From: Sipunculus nudus
Taxonomy: Eukaryota > Annelida > Sipuncula > Golfingiida > Sipunculidae
Assembly (NCBI GenBank): GCA_026874595.1
Contig: CM049322.1
Coordinates: 26,974,340-27,038,339 of the forward strand
Length of the DNA: 64,000 bases
Direction: 5' to 3'
Shown one piece after another: positions 1-13,129 of this stretch. The notes under the pieces are model-generated. The model had not been told where the DNA came from. It ran no database searches and saw only the letters and a program-made list of their open reading frames with translations. Position 1 is the first letter of the stretch; the number at the start of each line of letters is the position of its first letter. The position numbers and the translations under genes were made by a program.

Positions 1-2580
<2,580 letters not shown>

Positions 2581-3362
2581 GCAGGTTTGCTGGTCTCCGC
2601 TAACGCAGGGTTTTCACGGGGCAGCCAACGATTTGCGAAGAATGCGAATTTCGAAGAAATGGCAAATACCAACATTCGGTGTTTTTTTCCGAATGTGTCG
2701 CGACAATCGAGCCGTAAACTAATCTTGCGCAGTTTGTGCGAAATTCTCACAACGTGTGTGCGATTGTCGTGTGAAGCGTTGCCAGTCCACAAACACGAAC
2801 AACACGCGACTAAAATACGAATAGCACGTATGTCGCACAAATCTCGGGCAACATTCGTGCGAGCATTTCGCGACACATTCATCCCCTTTGCCCATATATC
2901 GCGAATAACGATCGTCCTGCGACATTCGTGTGACATTCGTACATATATGTCGACCGATTATCATGCGACCGGCGATACGACCGACACCTGGGTGGTATAA
3001 AATTATGCTGTGAAATGCATTGAAGTGCATTGGCAGCATCAGTTCTTGCCCAGAGGTCAGTGATAACCAGAAGATGGACCAGCAAGCTCTCAGACCTGTC
3101 CTGACTGGCCATGCATGTTTGAAGAGGAAACTTTTAATATTTAATAGGAAGCGAATAACTAACGCCGTGCTACATTCATGCAACATTCGTACATATGTCG
3201 CGCTTTTGTCTTACGACCGACGTGAAATACTCGCCTTTGCGTCACTGGCGAAGACACATATTCTCAAGAAGTACGCGAACATGCCGTGAATAGGTCGAGA
3301 AATTATCGGATGAACTTCGCTGCTTTCGCGAGACATTTTCCAAAAGGTAGTATCTCAAGGTA

Positions 3363-3871
3363 GTATCTCACTGGGCTGCGACAGCATGCGACAAGTTGGA
3401 GACACGACAATTGCGAGAAAATACGCGAATTAGCGACATTTTTCACTTGCTGTCACACTGAACCTTTTTTACGACATGTTTGCGAACATCGAACGAGTGT
3501 TTGGCCCAAAAATTCGGCTGGAGTTCGTATAACCGTCGTGCGAAAGTCGTGCGATGTTCACAAGACATTCTCACGACAGTTGTGAAATATTCGCACGACA
3601 ATTTGCGACCAGAATGTCAGATTCTCATTTTTATCTCCAAAAATTTGCAATGTAGTTGCATAGGTCGCAAACCCCTCTCAAAGTTGTCTCGCGAGGAATT
3701 TTGTTTTGCGAATTCTTTGAACATGTTCAAATTTTGTGCGACAAGTCAGCGACACTTTGCGAATCTCGTGAGGAAATTGAGAACCGCCGCGAATGTTCTA
3801 AGACACTTTTGAGACTCTCTCGCGAATGAATTCGCAATTTGTCGTAAAGCTGTCGCAGCCCAGTGAGATAC
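3363..3871. mobile_element. MITE-like unit 1 with 23-bp perfect terminal inverted repeats
   Basis: The ends 3363-3385 and 3849-3871 are perfect reverse complements over 23 bp, with core CACTGGGCTGCGACAGC. The ~0.5 kb interior has no convincing coding frame and is rich in CGACA/TCGCG words. Size, terminal inverted repeats and lack of coding capacity fit a non-autonomous DNA transposon. I could not fix a target-site duplication, so the superfamily is open. Confidence 0.75.
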
Positions 3872-3877
3872 AGGCTT

Positions 3878-4469
3878 CACTGGGCTGAGACAGCTTGCGA
3901 CTAGTTGGAGACACGACAATTGCGAGAAAATACGCGAATTAGCGACAATATTCACTTGCAATCACACGGAATCTTATTTATGACATGTTTGTAAACATCG
4001 TACGAGTGGTTGGCCAAAAATTCGGCTATAGTTCGTATACCCGTCATGCGAATGTCGTGCGATATTCACAAGACATTCGCACGACATTTGTGAAATATTC
4101 GCACGACAATTCGCGACTAGAATGTCAGATTCTCATTTTTATCTGCAAATATTCGCAATGTAGTTGCATAGGTCGCAAACCCCTCTTAAAGTTGTCTCGC
4201 AGTTCTCGCACTTCCTGACTCGCGGAAACTGACTTAAGAAAAGTTCGCAACATGTTTGAGACGGGTTTGAGACACTAGCGACGCGTCTGCGAATATTTTG
4301 TTTTGCGAATTTTTTTAACATGTTCAAAATTTGTGCGATAAGTTAGCGACACTTTGCGAATCACGCGAGAAAATTGAGAACCGCCGCATAATGTTCTAAG
4401 ACACCTTTGAGACTCTCTCGCGAACGCATTCGCCATTTGTCGCAAAGCTGTCGCAGCTAAGTGAGATAC
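3878..4469. mobile_element. MITE-like unit 2, tandem diverged copy
   Basis: This follows unit 1 head-to-tail and is collinear with it. Shared blocks include GACACGACAATTGCGAGAAA near the left end and GCATAGGTCGCAAACCCCTC near the middle. The right end repeats GCTGTCGCAG..AGTGAGATAC. Unit 2 carries about 80 extra bases around 4,200-4,290. The left terminus differs at one base (CTGAGACAGC). Confidence 0.7.
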
Positions 4470-4799
4470 AGGCTAAACTGTCGGAATCTGTTCACAGTTT
4501 CACGAAGATTTTGCAAACATCACGCACGTCGTGAGAATGTCGTGCGCATTTGACGAAGGTTTTTTGGACGTTTTCGAGAACAAATCACGATCCGGGATGC
4601 AGGAAACGTTCGCAAGAAGATTCAAACTTTTTTTTTTAAATTCCGCCGAACTAAATGTGACTCCTGCAAATAGTTGACGACGCATCCAAAAGCCCGCGCA
4701 TGTTTGGCGAAATTTTGGAGAGTAAAATACGAATGTTGGATTTTGCCATTTTTTCGACATGCGCATCAATCGCAAATCGTTCGTGTGCCCCATGAAAAC

Positions 4800-5780
4800 C
4801 CCACTTTAGCGTCACTTAAGTCTTGTTTAACAATTAAGACTTGGTAATAGGAAAAATATCACAGGGGTTAATTCCTGCGTGTGGAGACTTCTCGTTGTGT
4901 TTTAACGAACTATAAAAATAAGTAACTTCACCGTAAAACAGAGTACTTTTAATACAGAGGAACAGTACAAGTTACACAGAATGAAACACTGGAATACACC
5001 TACTATAAGATAAGGAGTCACTCACTTATAAAACAAACAATGACATTTAATTCACAAGTTTCTATCTGTATACAGAGATGAATACATGCAGCCTCCGTTA
5101 CTGGCTTCACGTACAACCGATCGACTAATATGACCTGTCTTTATATTTTTATCTAACGGTGAAAATAATAACCCTGTCCCGTTCTCGTAATTAAAAATGC
5201 CCACCGTCTACAGCATAACGTTACTTTGGCAATACTTAACCGCATTACATTTTAACATTTTAACAGAAATGTTAAAATCACGTTTAACTCTAATAAACAA
5301 GAACCCGGCTAAGACATACTCACCTCTCGATGTAGCGGCAGCCTCCCATCCAAACGTCGAGTTTTAATTAATTGAAGACGTTGGGGTGGCAGTACAAGCT
5401 ATTGGGTTCACTTTAATTCTAGTACATTCAGATGTGCACAGCATTTCTAACAGTACTTTTTTTCATTTACATCTGCTTGTCCAACTGTCATTTTTCTGAG
5501 TAAGACAAAGTGATGTTATTCTGTTAGGACAGCTAGTAAATATTACATTCATGGTTGACCTACGTATAATAATAATGAGGCTGGTTTTACTCGGAAAGTT
5601 TGTCCCTGCGTCCGCCCTGGTGCATGGCTTGTCAGCTTTGTATGAATCTGTGCCAGAGGGAAGAAAGGAAGTTACTATAAATGTAATTGATTTTGTGTAA
5701 CATATTTTTTCCATTATTTAAAAAAAATATAACTCGACCATACAAGCCTCTGATGTCAAATGATACCACATAGCAAATAT
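4800..5780. other. No gene recognised
   Basis: AT-rich DNA without supported exons. A ~40-bp block at about 5332-5372 (AGCGGCAGCCTCCCATCCAA) is closely similar to one at about 7588-7630 on the other side of the LINE, suggesting a dispersed repeat. The 83-codon minus-strand frame at 5463-5714 has no recognisable features. Confidence 0.4.
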
Positions 5781-5795
5781 TTTGATCCGACCCTT
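5781..5795. repeat. Target-site duplication, left copy
   Basis: The 15-bp sequence TTTGATCCGACCCTT occurs here and again at 7216-7230, directly after the LINE poly(A) tail. The copies are identical and bracket the LINE fragment. Confidence 0.93.
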
Positions 5796-7215
5796 CCCAG
5801 ATGTGGGTACAAGAATAAAAACTCAGTATGTAATGTGGATCAAAAAAATTAATATCAGGTTCAGATAGTACATGGAAAACAATACCTCAGTACTATTTGA
5901 AATCAATTGGAGGTATAGACGCAATTTCACTGAATTTAGATATAAAGAGAATTCCATGTCAAATGTTGCCATTTTATAGGGAATGTCTGAAAGAGTGGTC
6001 ATATTTTGTTAAAAAGTACCCTGAATCAGCTCAGGAAGTTATCTTACAGCCTTTGTGGAATAATTGTTATTTGACGTTCAATAAAAAAGTCTTTTTGTAA
6101 AATATTTTTATAGTTTAAACATAAGAACGGTGAAAGACCTTTTAACAAATAACGGTTATGTGTGTACTTGGCATGAATTGAGGGTAAGGTACCCAGCATT
6201 ATCATTTCGCAAGTATTTGTCATTGAGATCTGTTATTTGTTCAATACCTCAAGACTGGATTAGTTTATGTATATCAGAAGAGTTTGTAGAAATTAGAGGA
6301 CAATGTGTTGTTACAGACATAGGAATTATCTATTTAGCAGAGATTACATCTAAAAGGGTATATGATTCACTTATTAAAAAGAAGAGCACTCAGTCAACAA
6401 CATTAAATAAGTGGGCTGAAAGAGGGGAAATTAGTAGTGAACAATTTACACAATATTATCTTGCAGCCCATCAAATTTCACTTGATATGTATAGCAGGGA
6501 ATTCCAATATAAGATTTTACATAACTATTTACCTGTCAACTCTCTGCTTTACAAGTGGAATCTTTCTGACAGTCCACGGTGTTCATATTGTTTTCTTGAA
6601 AATGAAACAGCGATTCATTTGTTCTGTGAATGTTTTGTGTCCAAAAATGTATATTTTGGAATTCAGACATGGGTTAAAACAGCGAATATATATTTGCCTT
6701 CTCTTAATGTCACAACTATATTGTTCGGGGTATTACCTGTTAAGGAAAACCTGTTGCTGAATCAGCTTATCATGACCTACAAAATGGTTATTTATTTTAA
6801 AAGAAATGACCCTGACACTAATTTATTTGCGTGTTTTACTAACAGATTGAAACTATTGCAAAATATTGAATATGAAATAGCTAAGAATAAAGGAAAATTA
6901 AATGTACATCTCCATAAGTGGGGGAAAATATTACCACAGTTGTTAAATTAATATATTAGACTGTATATAAATGCTATGAATGAGAGGTTTCCTGTCCTCA
7001 TTCAATAAGTCACTATTATATTACAATTTGTTATTGTTTGATAGTATATCGTTTGATGTTATTTGTGAGGAAAAAGTATCATTAATGTATGAAATGTTGT
7101 TAACATGTCTGTAAAGTTCTTGTTATTGTATAATGTCCTGTTTGTATTGTATAATGTTATTATGTTTGTATTTGTATTTTTTTGTAATTGTATGTATATC
7201 TGAATAAAAAAAAAA
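5796..7215 (+). mobile_element. 5'-truncated LINE (non-LTR retrotransposon) insertion
   Basis: A 1.42-kb insertion bounded by a perfect 15-bp target-site duplication and ending in AATAAA plus an A tract. It contains only the C-terminal part of a reverse-transcriptase ORF (5897-6951). The 5' truncation, poly(A) tail and long target duplication are the standard signature of target-primed reverse transcription. The C-terminal zinc-knuckle style resembles L1/Tx1-type ORF2 proteins, but without the polymerase domain the clade is a guess. Confidence 0.92.
5897..6951 (+). pseudogene. LINE ORF2 C-terminal fragment with zf-RVT zinc knuckle, frameshifted
   Basis: Two plus-strand frames make up this fragment. 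5897-6100 contains PFYRECLKEWSYF-type sequence, and 6130-6951 (273 codons) is in another frame, so there is a frameshift with stops between about 6098 and 6130. In the second part, residues about 122-170 hold the C-terminal zinc-binding motif seen after many LINE reverse transcriptases: Cys151, Cys154, His163, Cys166/168, in the context CSYCFLENETAIHLFCEC. The endonuclease and polymerase domains are absent, so the copy is dead. It ends with a stop at 6949-6951, followed by an AT-rich 3' UTR and poly(A). Confidence 0.88.
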
Positions 7216-7230
7216 TTTGATCCGACCCTT
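7216..7230. repeat. Target-site duplication, right copy
   Basis: Identical to 5781-5795 and immediately downstream of the LINE A tract. Confidence 0.93.
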
Positions 7231-8474
7231 GGAATGTGTGTTCTATTTTGACTTGCATCATGACTCTTAGGCCCCTTTCTGTTATTTAAGAAGGCCTGGG
7301 TGTCATGTTGTCATGGCTACTCTCGATGACCACTGCAAAAGTGAAATGCTGGTCAACCCGCTCCCTACAGTTCTAACAGCCAATCGGAACCAGAGCCCGC
7401 TATGAGTCAATGGTTAACGCGTGTCTGCCGCGGATTCAGTACTGGTTCCGTGCAGTTCCAGCTGACCTCTGACCCTGTTGACGAAACACATTCAGTTATA
7501 CACCGTAACGCTTAAAAAGAATCCGAATATATTAAATAACACTAACTCGCGCAAAAAAAAACCCCCTAAACTTGCGACAGCAATATTAGCGGCAGCCTGC
7601 CACCCCAAACGTCGATTTTTGATTAACTGTGTCATGGCTAATATACGACAGACTCGAAAACGTACTTGCCATTAGATGTCGCATTTTTCCTGTCAGAATA
7701 TTAGGTCGCATTCTAAGCTAACTCTGTACTAAAAATCTTTTTTCGGTTTGGATTTCTTTAAATATTTAAATATATCGCGAAAAAAACAGGGTGTCACGGT
7801 CTGTGGAACGGGCTGTATAGCTGTAAACAAGAGCCGATTGAGACGGCATTTTTCTGAATTTGTTGAAAGTCCCAACAGAGTTAACGGAGCTGTATAACCG
7901 GTATGCGTAATATGTTTGGGTTGATCCTTGTCCTCATTATAATCGTCGGACATCATGATCTGAACCACTGTGGTCAGAAAAGTGTAAATTCTCCATCATA
8001 GGGATGTTACACAAACAAGTAAAACAGTTAAAAAGTTGTTTAAGCGTTTCAGGCCTGCAGCTACTTTCAGATGTGCTATATATATATATATATACTTTTT
8101 GTTTTTCATTTTTTGTTGTCATCACGTTTGTTAAAACTGTTCAGTGATCATTTCATGTTCGTTTCCTACCCCAGGAGCCCCACTTTCACTAATGGGTACA
8201 CACTGGTACAGACTCTGCCCACAGGCGCGTGAATTGCCATCATTGTTGTTTTCGGTTTAAATTTGTTACTTTCCTGAATCATTTCTTTATAACTATTACT
8301 TATCTGACATTTTCCTTGACACAAGGGACAAAACAAAGTCTCGTAGTGTTTGGTCACGCTCAATTAAACATTCACAGAAGGTCTTCTCTAATTAATGTGG
8401 TGTTATATTGACTAATTAATACGATGTCTAACCTATACTTAATCAGGTTACCCATCCTTTCTTTTTCTTTCCAG
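7231..8474. other. No gene recognised; short TA tract at ~8080
   Basis: Unrecognised DNA. It contains the second copy of the block also found at 5332-5372, and a small TA repeat at about 8077-8094. A pyrimidine-rich tract at 8455-8474 leads into the possible exon that follows. Confidence 0.4.
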
Positions 8475-8562
8475 CAACCAAAACATCTGCATGGCTAGAA
8501 AAAGTATCAATGTAAAAAGAAAAGTGGATATTCATGTGATAAGGGATGTCGAATATAACATG
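8475..8562 (+). CDS. Possible internal exon, protein unknown
   Basis: A pyrimidine-rich acceptor (CTTTTTCTTTCCAG) precedes 88 bases that end in a strong donor, ACATG|GTAAGT. One frame is open throughout (one base plus 29 codons) and reads a basic peptide containing MARKSINVKRKVDIHVIRD. The ATG inside could be an initiator or an internal Met. I recognise no domain and could not link it in frame to the exon-like segments at 10.6-11.3 kb: the phase-0 continuation stops after eight codons. An LTR appears to begin about 30 bases downstream, so this gene may be interrupted. It could also be a 5' UTR or chance exon. Confidence 0.4.
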
Positions 8563-8593
8563 GTAAGTTATTCCAGAGTTTTTTTCTGATTCG

Positions 8594-9298
8594 TGTTAGG
8601 CAGGCCCTGGTTTATTGTGTACAGAAGTGATACATTCTGATTCATGTAGCGCAAGCATAGTTCGTTTCCTTGGGAGACGTGCGGGTTGGCCTGGCCCACG
8701 TGTGGGGTCTGAAGTGTAGAAACACAACATTCTTTGTTCTAGATGTTTCAAGTCTGTCTGTAACGTGTGTATTGTTCTACGGAGTTTACCATTTCTAGAA
8801 TGTTCGGATGAAAAAGTTATAAATAGCTGTTTAGAGCCGGGAGGAGGAGAGAGAGAAATATTCCAGCGGACATGGAAGAGTGTGAGTCAGTTTGTGGACC
8901 TTTCCGATAATTGCAGCACTTATTGATATTCTTTGAACTTTGTAACAGATTTTGTTAAGTCTTCAGTTTGCCTTTGGGACTATTACCAGAACTTCACTTT
9001 TGGATTACAACAGATTAATTTCAGGATTGAATTGGACTATTATTCTCTGAGAAGATTTACGTGAACTATTCATCTGGATTATATGTTTTATAGGACTTGT
9101 TGAGCTGTGACAGTGGTGGTATCCAGAAAAGCCTAGGATCCGGACACTCTGGTACTGTACACTTTATTTATTATACTGTGTAATTGTATTCATTTACTGT
9201 TATACTGTTGTTATACTGTGTAATTGTATTGATTTAGTGTACTGTAAAGTTAGGGTTGTTTTAAGAATAAATTATAATTATTTGTTGACCTAGACACA
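8594..9298 (+). mobile_element. Probable LTR of a Gypsy-type retrotransposon
   Basis: A ~700-bp segment beginning TGTTAGGCAGGCCC and ending near TAGACACA. It has a GA-rich stretch at 8840 (GGGAGGAGGAGAGAGAGA), an AATAAA at about 9265 and a gag-like ORF start 100 bp downstream. This is the usual LTR-leader-gag order. No second LTR copy is in the window, so both boundaries are estimates. Confidence 0.45.
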
Positions 9299-9399
9299 TA
9301 GTTTTATCATACATTGTTTACAAGATTACATATTGTTTACAATACATTGTTTACAGGATTTATCTCAGTGGTTTTTTGTTATTGTTTTAACATCTTAAC

Positions 9400-9570
9400 A
9401 TGGCAGATTTCAAACCTGAGACATTTGTTGAAGATTCCGGCCCTGATCCACTTGAACAGTTGACAAAAGATCAGTTTTGCGTTTGGGACAGCACTTAGGG
9501 CTAAGTGTGAAAAAAAGCTTTGAGAAAGCTTTGATAAGTATATTATGTTGATGATATTTAATGTATTAAT
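9400..9570 (+). pseudogene. Gag N-terminal fragment of an LTR retrotransposon
   Basis: An ATG at 9400 opens an acidic N-terminus (MADFKPETFVED) that runs to a stop at 9498. The downstream sequence is readable in the +1 frame, with GQHLGLSVKKSFEKAL to about 9564, so a one-base shift broke the frame near 9475. The pattern (short acidic start, Leu-rich segment, K-K-S/R-K-A-x-L) matches the gag start at 15549-15794. Nothing of pol follows, so the copy is truncated. Confidence 0.65.
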
Positions 9571-9825
9571 TGTACGGTTCATGTGACTAACTCGTAAAAC
9601 ATTTACATTCTAAAAACAATTCCCCTCTTTGAGAGAGTGAGAGAGAAAGTGAGGGGGGGGGGGGGGACTCTCGAGAAAGGTGCAATTGCCGGCTCACAGA
9701 CCGGCGGTCAAAGTGAAGCGCGCTCCAGATTTAAAATGCTAGAAATCTGGCTCGTTTTTGGGGACTTGGCGCGCTCTAAACGATGTAGAGCGCTCCAGAA
9801 AAATGTAAGTTAATGGGGCTATTAT
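9571..9825. other. Unrecognised, with GA-rich and poly(G) tract
   Basis: A GA-rich stretch and a 14-base poly(G) (9653-9666) are followed by AGCGCGCTCC words and an 8-bp inverted repeat, CCAGATTT...AAATCTGG. No coding evidence. Confidence 0.4.
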
Positions 9826-9952
9826 GATGGACTGTTGTTCTCCGTGGTGTTATGCTTCACCGCCCGCCGATCGATCATCTTCTGGCATTCTCTCGACCGA
9901 TTACCTGTAGTGTCCCCGCCGTCACTTACGTAGCCACAGTTACCACGTAACA
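9826..9952 (-). mobile_element. Truncated Gypsy LTR (same family as 16047-16690)
   Basis: The block carrying CCCGCCGATCGATC, CCCCGCCGTCACTTACGTAG and the terminal ACGTAACA closely matches 16585-16690 in the same orientation. On the minus strand it begins TGTTACGTGG at 9952. It is preceded by a purine-rich AGGGGTAAGG, as expected of a polypurine tract beside a 3' LTR. Similarity ends around 9826, so most of this LTR is missing. Confidence 0.8.
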
Positions 9953-10635
9953 CCTTACCCCTAAAAAAGAAATTTTATGACATCCATATGAGTAAAATTT
10001 TGTGACCTTTAGACACGTGAGCCTTATGACCCCGTTTATCACATCGGGAATACATTTAAATAAGATACACGTATAATTAAGTATGCACTGAAAACATAGG
10101 TTCGTAAAGCGGTTAGTCAAAATCACGGTCGACTAAGCTGTTCGTCATTAGAGGCAGGTATGACGAACTTGACTACTCCCCGGAAGAGACTTGACGAACA
10201 GAATTAGTCGGTGGGGCTACTTTGACCCTTGCGCTCGGGTCGCCACTGAAGCGCGCCAACTTTCTTAGTCTGGACGACCCCCCACTGTGCTGTCCAGCCA
10301 CGCGGTGTTTACTGTCACAGCCCTGCTTCAAAAAGGCCAACAAATCTGTTTTTAAAGCTGAAATAAAGCTGTGTTCCCCTGATTTTGTGAGTATATAATA
10401 TGTTGTTGTGGATATCATTGCACGACTTTTAATGTTTTTCCTCTAAATTGTAAAAATCGTCTAAATGGGCAACATTTTCTTAGTCCAGCATGTCGATATC
10501 CTCTCAATTTAGCTCAGATGGCACATACGATGTATATTATGCACTAAAAGTATATTGTATACGTATAAAATTCTTTCAATGTTCCCAAAAATTATTACCA
10601 AAACTTTGAATCATAAATAGTAGCTTTCTTTACAG

Positions 10636-10705
10636 ATGCCAGAGTTTGTGCCGTACAGCTAGGAACACAGCATCTTCTTGGAGAGAAAAACAGACTCTAT
10701 ATAAG
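10636..10705 (+). CDS. Exon-like segment inside the CACTA-like element
   Basis: An acceptor (TAGCTTTCTTTACAG) and a strong donor (ATAAG|GTAAGT) bound 70 bases. Two frames are open. The frame that would splice in phase 0 to 11097 reads through TARNTASSWREKQTLYK. The alternative frame reads ARVCAVQLGTQHLLGEKNR and looks more protein-like, but does not join 11097 in its best frame. A second acceptor at 10806 (TTTTCTCAG) leads only to a short run ending in stops. No domain is recognised. Confidence 0.4.
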
Positions 10706-11096
10706 GTAAGTCATCAAGTATGAAGTATGGAATATACCTAGATTTTCATTTTAACTACAGGCAGACATCAGTGTGATTAACTGAGAATTTCTTTTTTTTT
10801 TCTCAGGTTAAATATGATCAACAAAGGAAAGACATCTGAAGCCTAATAACAATACATATTTACTTTCAAATCAATTTTTGTTATATATTGGATAATTAAT
10901 ATATTTATTTAAACACCCACTAAAACATTTACACAAAGTATCTGCAACTTCAAGTTTAATCCTCAAACTGATACTTAATTGTACATACATATAAAGACAT
11001 TATTATTATTATTCTTATTATTATAATTATTCACTCTTTAGAATATTCATTAAGGCAAAACATATTAATATATAAATTTCCTTTCATTCTTTTCAG

Positions 11097-11312
11097 GTTC
11101 AGGAAGAGGGTGCAGAAGAGACTGAAGTGCGCATCAAGTATGAAGGTGATATTCACAAGGCTGAGAGTTTCAGGATCATCATGGATGGGGTGCAGGTTGC
11201 AGAGTGTGCAGAAAGCAGCAGTGCAACTGTCCATTGCATATACAATAGAGACTACATTAATGACGGTCACATAGATAAATATTACTGTCAGATAGCTCTG
11301 CGACTTCATTGA
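11097..11312 (+). CDS. Terminal exon, unknown protein, inside the CACTA-like element
   Basis: An acceptor at 11083-11096 (CTTTCATTCTTTTCAG) is followed by 71 codons open in phase 0. They read VQEEGAEETEVRIKYEGD at the start and NRDYINDGHIDKYYC near the end, with TGA at 11310-11312. An AATAAA-type signal lies at about 11608. Composition is acidic with several Cys (three in the second half) and looks like real protein, but I recognise no family. It lies wholly within the 10086-12061 transposon, so it is either a cargo gene of the element or a captured host exon. Confidence 0.5.
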   Translation, partial: VQEEGAEETEVRIKYEGDIHKAESFRIIMDGVQVAECAESSSATVHCIYNRDYINDGHIDKYYCQIALRLH

Positions 11313-12284
11313 GACTTTGATTTTAGGGATTGAAAAGAAATGTGTGTATGTGTGTGTGAAATGTTTCACAGATGTATGCATTTAAAATATTTACTTTATA
11401 TAAATATATACTGTATATAAATATAGTTTCTTGCATTTAAGCAAATGAGCCGTGACAGTTCCTGTCTTGTTTTGTTGTATATTATTATTATTATTTTTTT
11501 CAACTTCTGCATGTGATTGTGTAACCTATAGGCCAGGTTTACTCCATATTTGAAATTTGGGACAGAAGTAATTGTTTTGAATGTTGTATCTTTAATTTGA
11601 ACTTCTAAATAAATATTTAAAATTTACTCTGTTTGACTGGCATTTTTCATCTTTAATATAAATCAGCGACACAGTTTTAACTCCCTGCAGTTCCTTCAAC
11701 ATCTTGCGTTGGTGGTTCCAGAGGCTCAGGACCCAACAACACACCCATCACCCCCCCCCCCAACTTCATCTTTTAGAGCCCAACAACCTCTTTAATGGTA
11801 TATATCGATATTTTGGAACACCCCCCCCCCCCCTCCCATTCCGGGACTTTTGACCAACATCTTCGTCCAGCTGACTAACCACTTCGTCCAGCAGACTAAC
11901 AAGGGCCCTGTAATCCTGGACTAACAAGTTCGTCTGGATGACCAATCACTTCGTCCAGCTGACTAAGAGCGTTCGTCAGCTTGACTAACCCCCTACTAGC
12001 TAGAGACCCCATGGCTTGACTAACCTAAGTTAGTCACCATGACTAACTTATGTTTTCAGTGTGATCAAGTTCATCAACAACATAATCGTATCTCAAATCC
12101 TGCGATTGTACGCTAATAATCTCTCGTATTCCTTTAAGCATTACTGTGATTATACACATCCACATCATTCACATCCACATCATACAAAACCATCGAGCAA
12201 AACTCCGATTGACGCAAAGTGACTTTACATGCAACATCTGCACAATTCATATCAATATCTTTCACCGCACTATAGCTACTGCAC

Positions 12285-13007
12285 TTATTCGCAAATACCT
12301 TCCAATATCCATCTCAAACAATTTAAGTCATCATTAAGACAAATAAACATCAATTTATTACATCTGAAAAATGTATCAGATATGACATTATCCTTTCCTC
12401 TTATGTGTTTTACAATGATATCATTCTCTTGTAAGAGCAGACTCCAATTTAATAATCGTCTGTTCTTGTTTTTCATTTTTTTTTCAAGAACAGCAATGGA
12501 TTGTGCCTCAACGCTTTCAAGACTGTTTATACAGATATTCATGAGGCGTTGGAACGAGGTCCCTGCGTATTTCATTACGAATGGCATGACATGGTTTTCA
12601 AATAATCCATCAGGAATTACAAATGCTGAGATTTTTCCCGCTCTTTCTGTTAGAGTTACACCCCAATAACCTTTTAATAAGTCACATTTGTACCATATTT
12701 GGCATTGCCAATTTTATCAATGCAGTCATCTACTTTTGGCATAGGATGTGTACTAGTATCTGTTTTCGTTTCAGCATTTACTTTTCTAAAATCGGTATAA
12801 AATCTAATGATCTGATTTTGCTACCAATAAAGATGGAGAACTCCTTTCACTTTGACTCTCCCTAATGATATCATTTTGTAACATATATTCCACTTCTTTT
12901 CTTAAGTTTACGAGAGTTTCAGGGTTAACTCTGTACGGATGTTGTTTTATTGGCTTTGCATCGCCGACATCCACATCATGACACAAAACATTAGTTCTGT
13001 CCGGCAC
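12285..13007 (-). pseudogene. Gypsy reverse transcriptase / RNase H remnant
   Basis: The first frame (13007-12804) has the RT entry region: HDVDVGDAKPIKQHPYRVNP, then LRKEVEYMLQNDIIRESQSE and SSPSLLVAKSD. The next ~200 bases continue RT homology in other frames, with stops. In 12587-12285 the motif AGTSFQRLMN (the usual AxxTFQRLM) is followed, after a deletion that removes the YxDD region and most of RNase H, by NDIIVKHIRGKDNVISD, the RNase H C-terminus. Missing catalytic segments make the copy inactive. Confidence 0.88.
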
Positions 13008-13129
13008 ATCAGGAAAAATTTGTTTTGTATTTCCCCCATCAGTTCTGATAACTTTCGTGATTCTTTAGAAGAAAGATGCCGGTTGTACGAACCATTCGAT
13101 GCTGAATTGACAAAGCAAAACAACGTTAA

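Larger units (their letters stand above)
2585..4800. repeat. CpG-rich TCGC/GCGA-motif repeat zone
   Basis: A stretch packed with short GTCGC, GCGAC, TTCGC and CGACA words, often every 10-20 bases, in otherwise AT-rich DNA. Two well-preserved inverted-repeat units (3363-3871 and about 3878-4469) sit in the middle. The outer parts (2585-3300 and 4490-4790) share the word composition and look like older, diverged relatives. Open frames here do not resemble known proteins. Confidence 0.7.
10086..12061. mobile_element. CACTA-like DNA transposon nested in the Gypsy element
   Basis: The ends are inverted repeats. The left end is CACTGAAAACATAGGTT at 10086. The right end, reverse-complemented from 12061, is CACTGAAAACATAAGTT, which is 16 of 17 identical. 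A TG dinucleotide flanks both ends (10084-10085 and 12062-12063), suggesting a 2-bp target duplication. Subterminal regions are full of GACTAAC/GTTAGTC and TCGTCCAGCTGACTAA motifs in both orientations, like transposase-binding subterminal repeats. CACT termini, 2-3 bp duplications and subterminal repeats are typical of CACTA (EnSpm/CMC) elements. No transposase is visible. The interior holds exon-like segments at 10636-10705 and 11097-11312. Confidence 0.72.

Noticed and set aside
2587-3186. Overlapping 128-155 codon frames on both strands
   Set aside because: They lie in the CpG-rich repetitive zone, overlap each other on opposite strands, and show no splice sites or domain features.
10807-10850. 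Second exon of the small gene in the CACTA-like element
   Set aside because: A good acceptor is present, but no donor follows and all frames stop within ~45 bases, so it could only be an alternative terminal exon. Not supported enough to list.
12229-12669. 146-codon plus-strand frame
   Set aside because: Antisense to the recognisable RT/RNase H remnant of the minus-strand Gypsy element.
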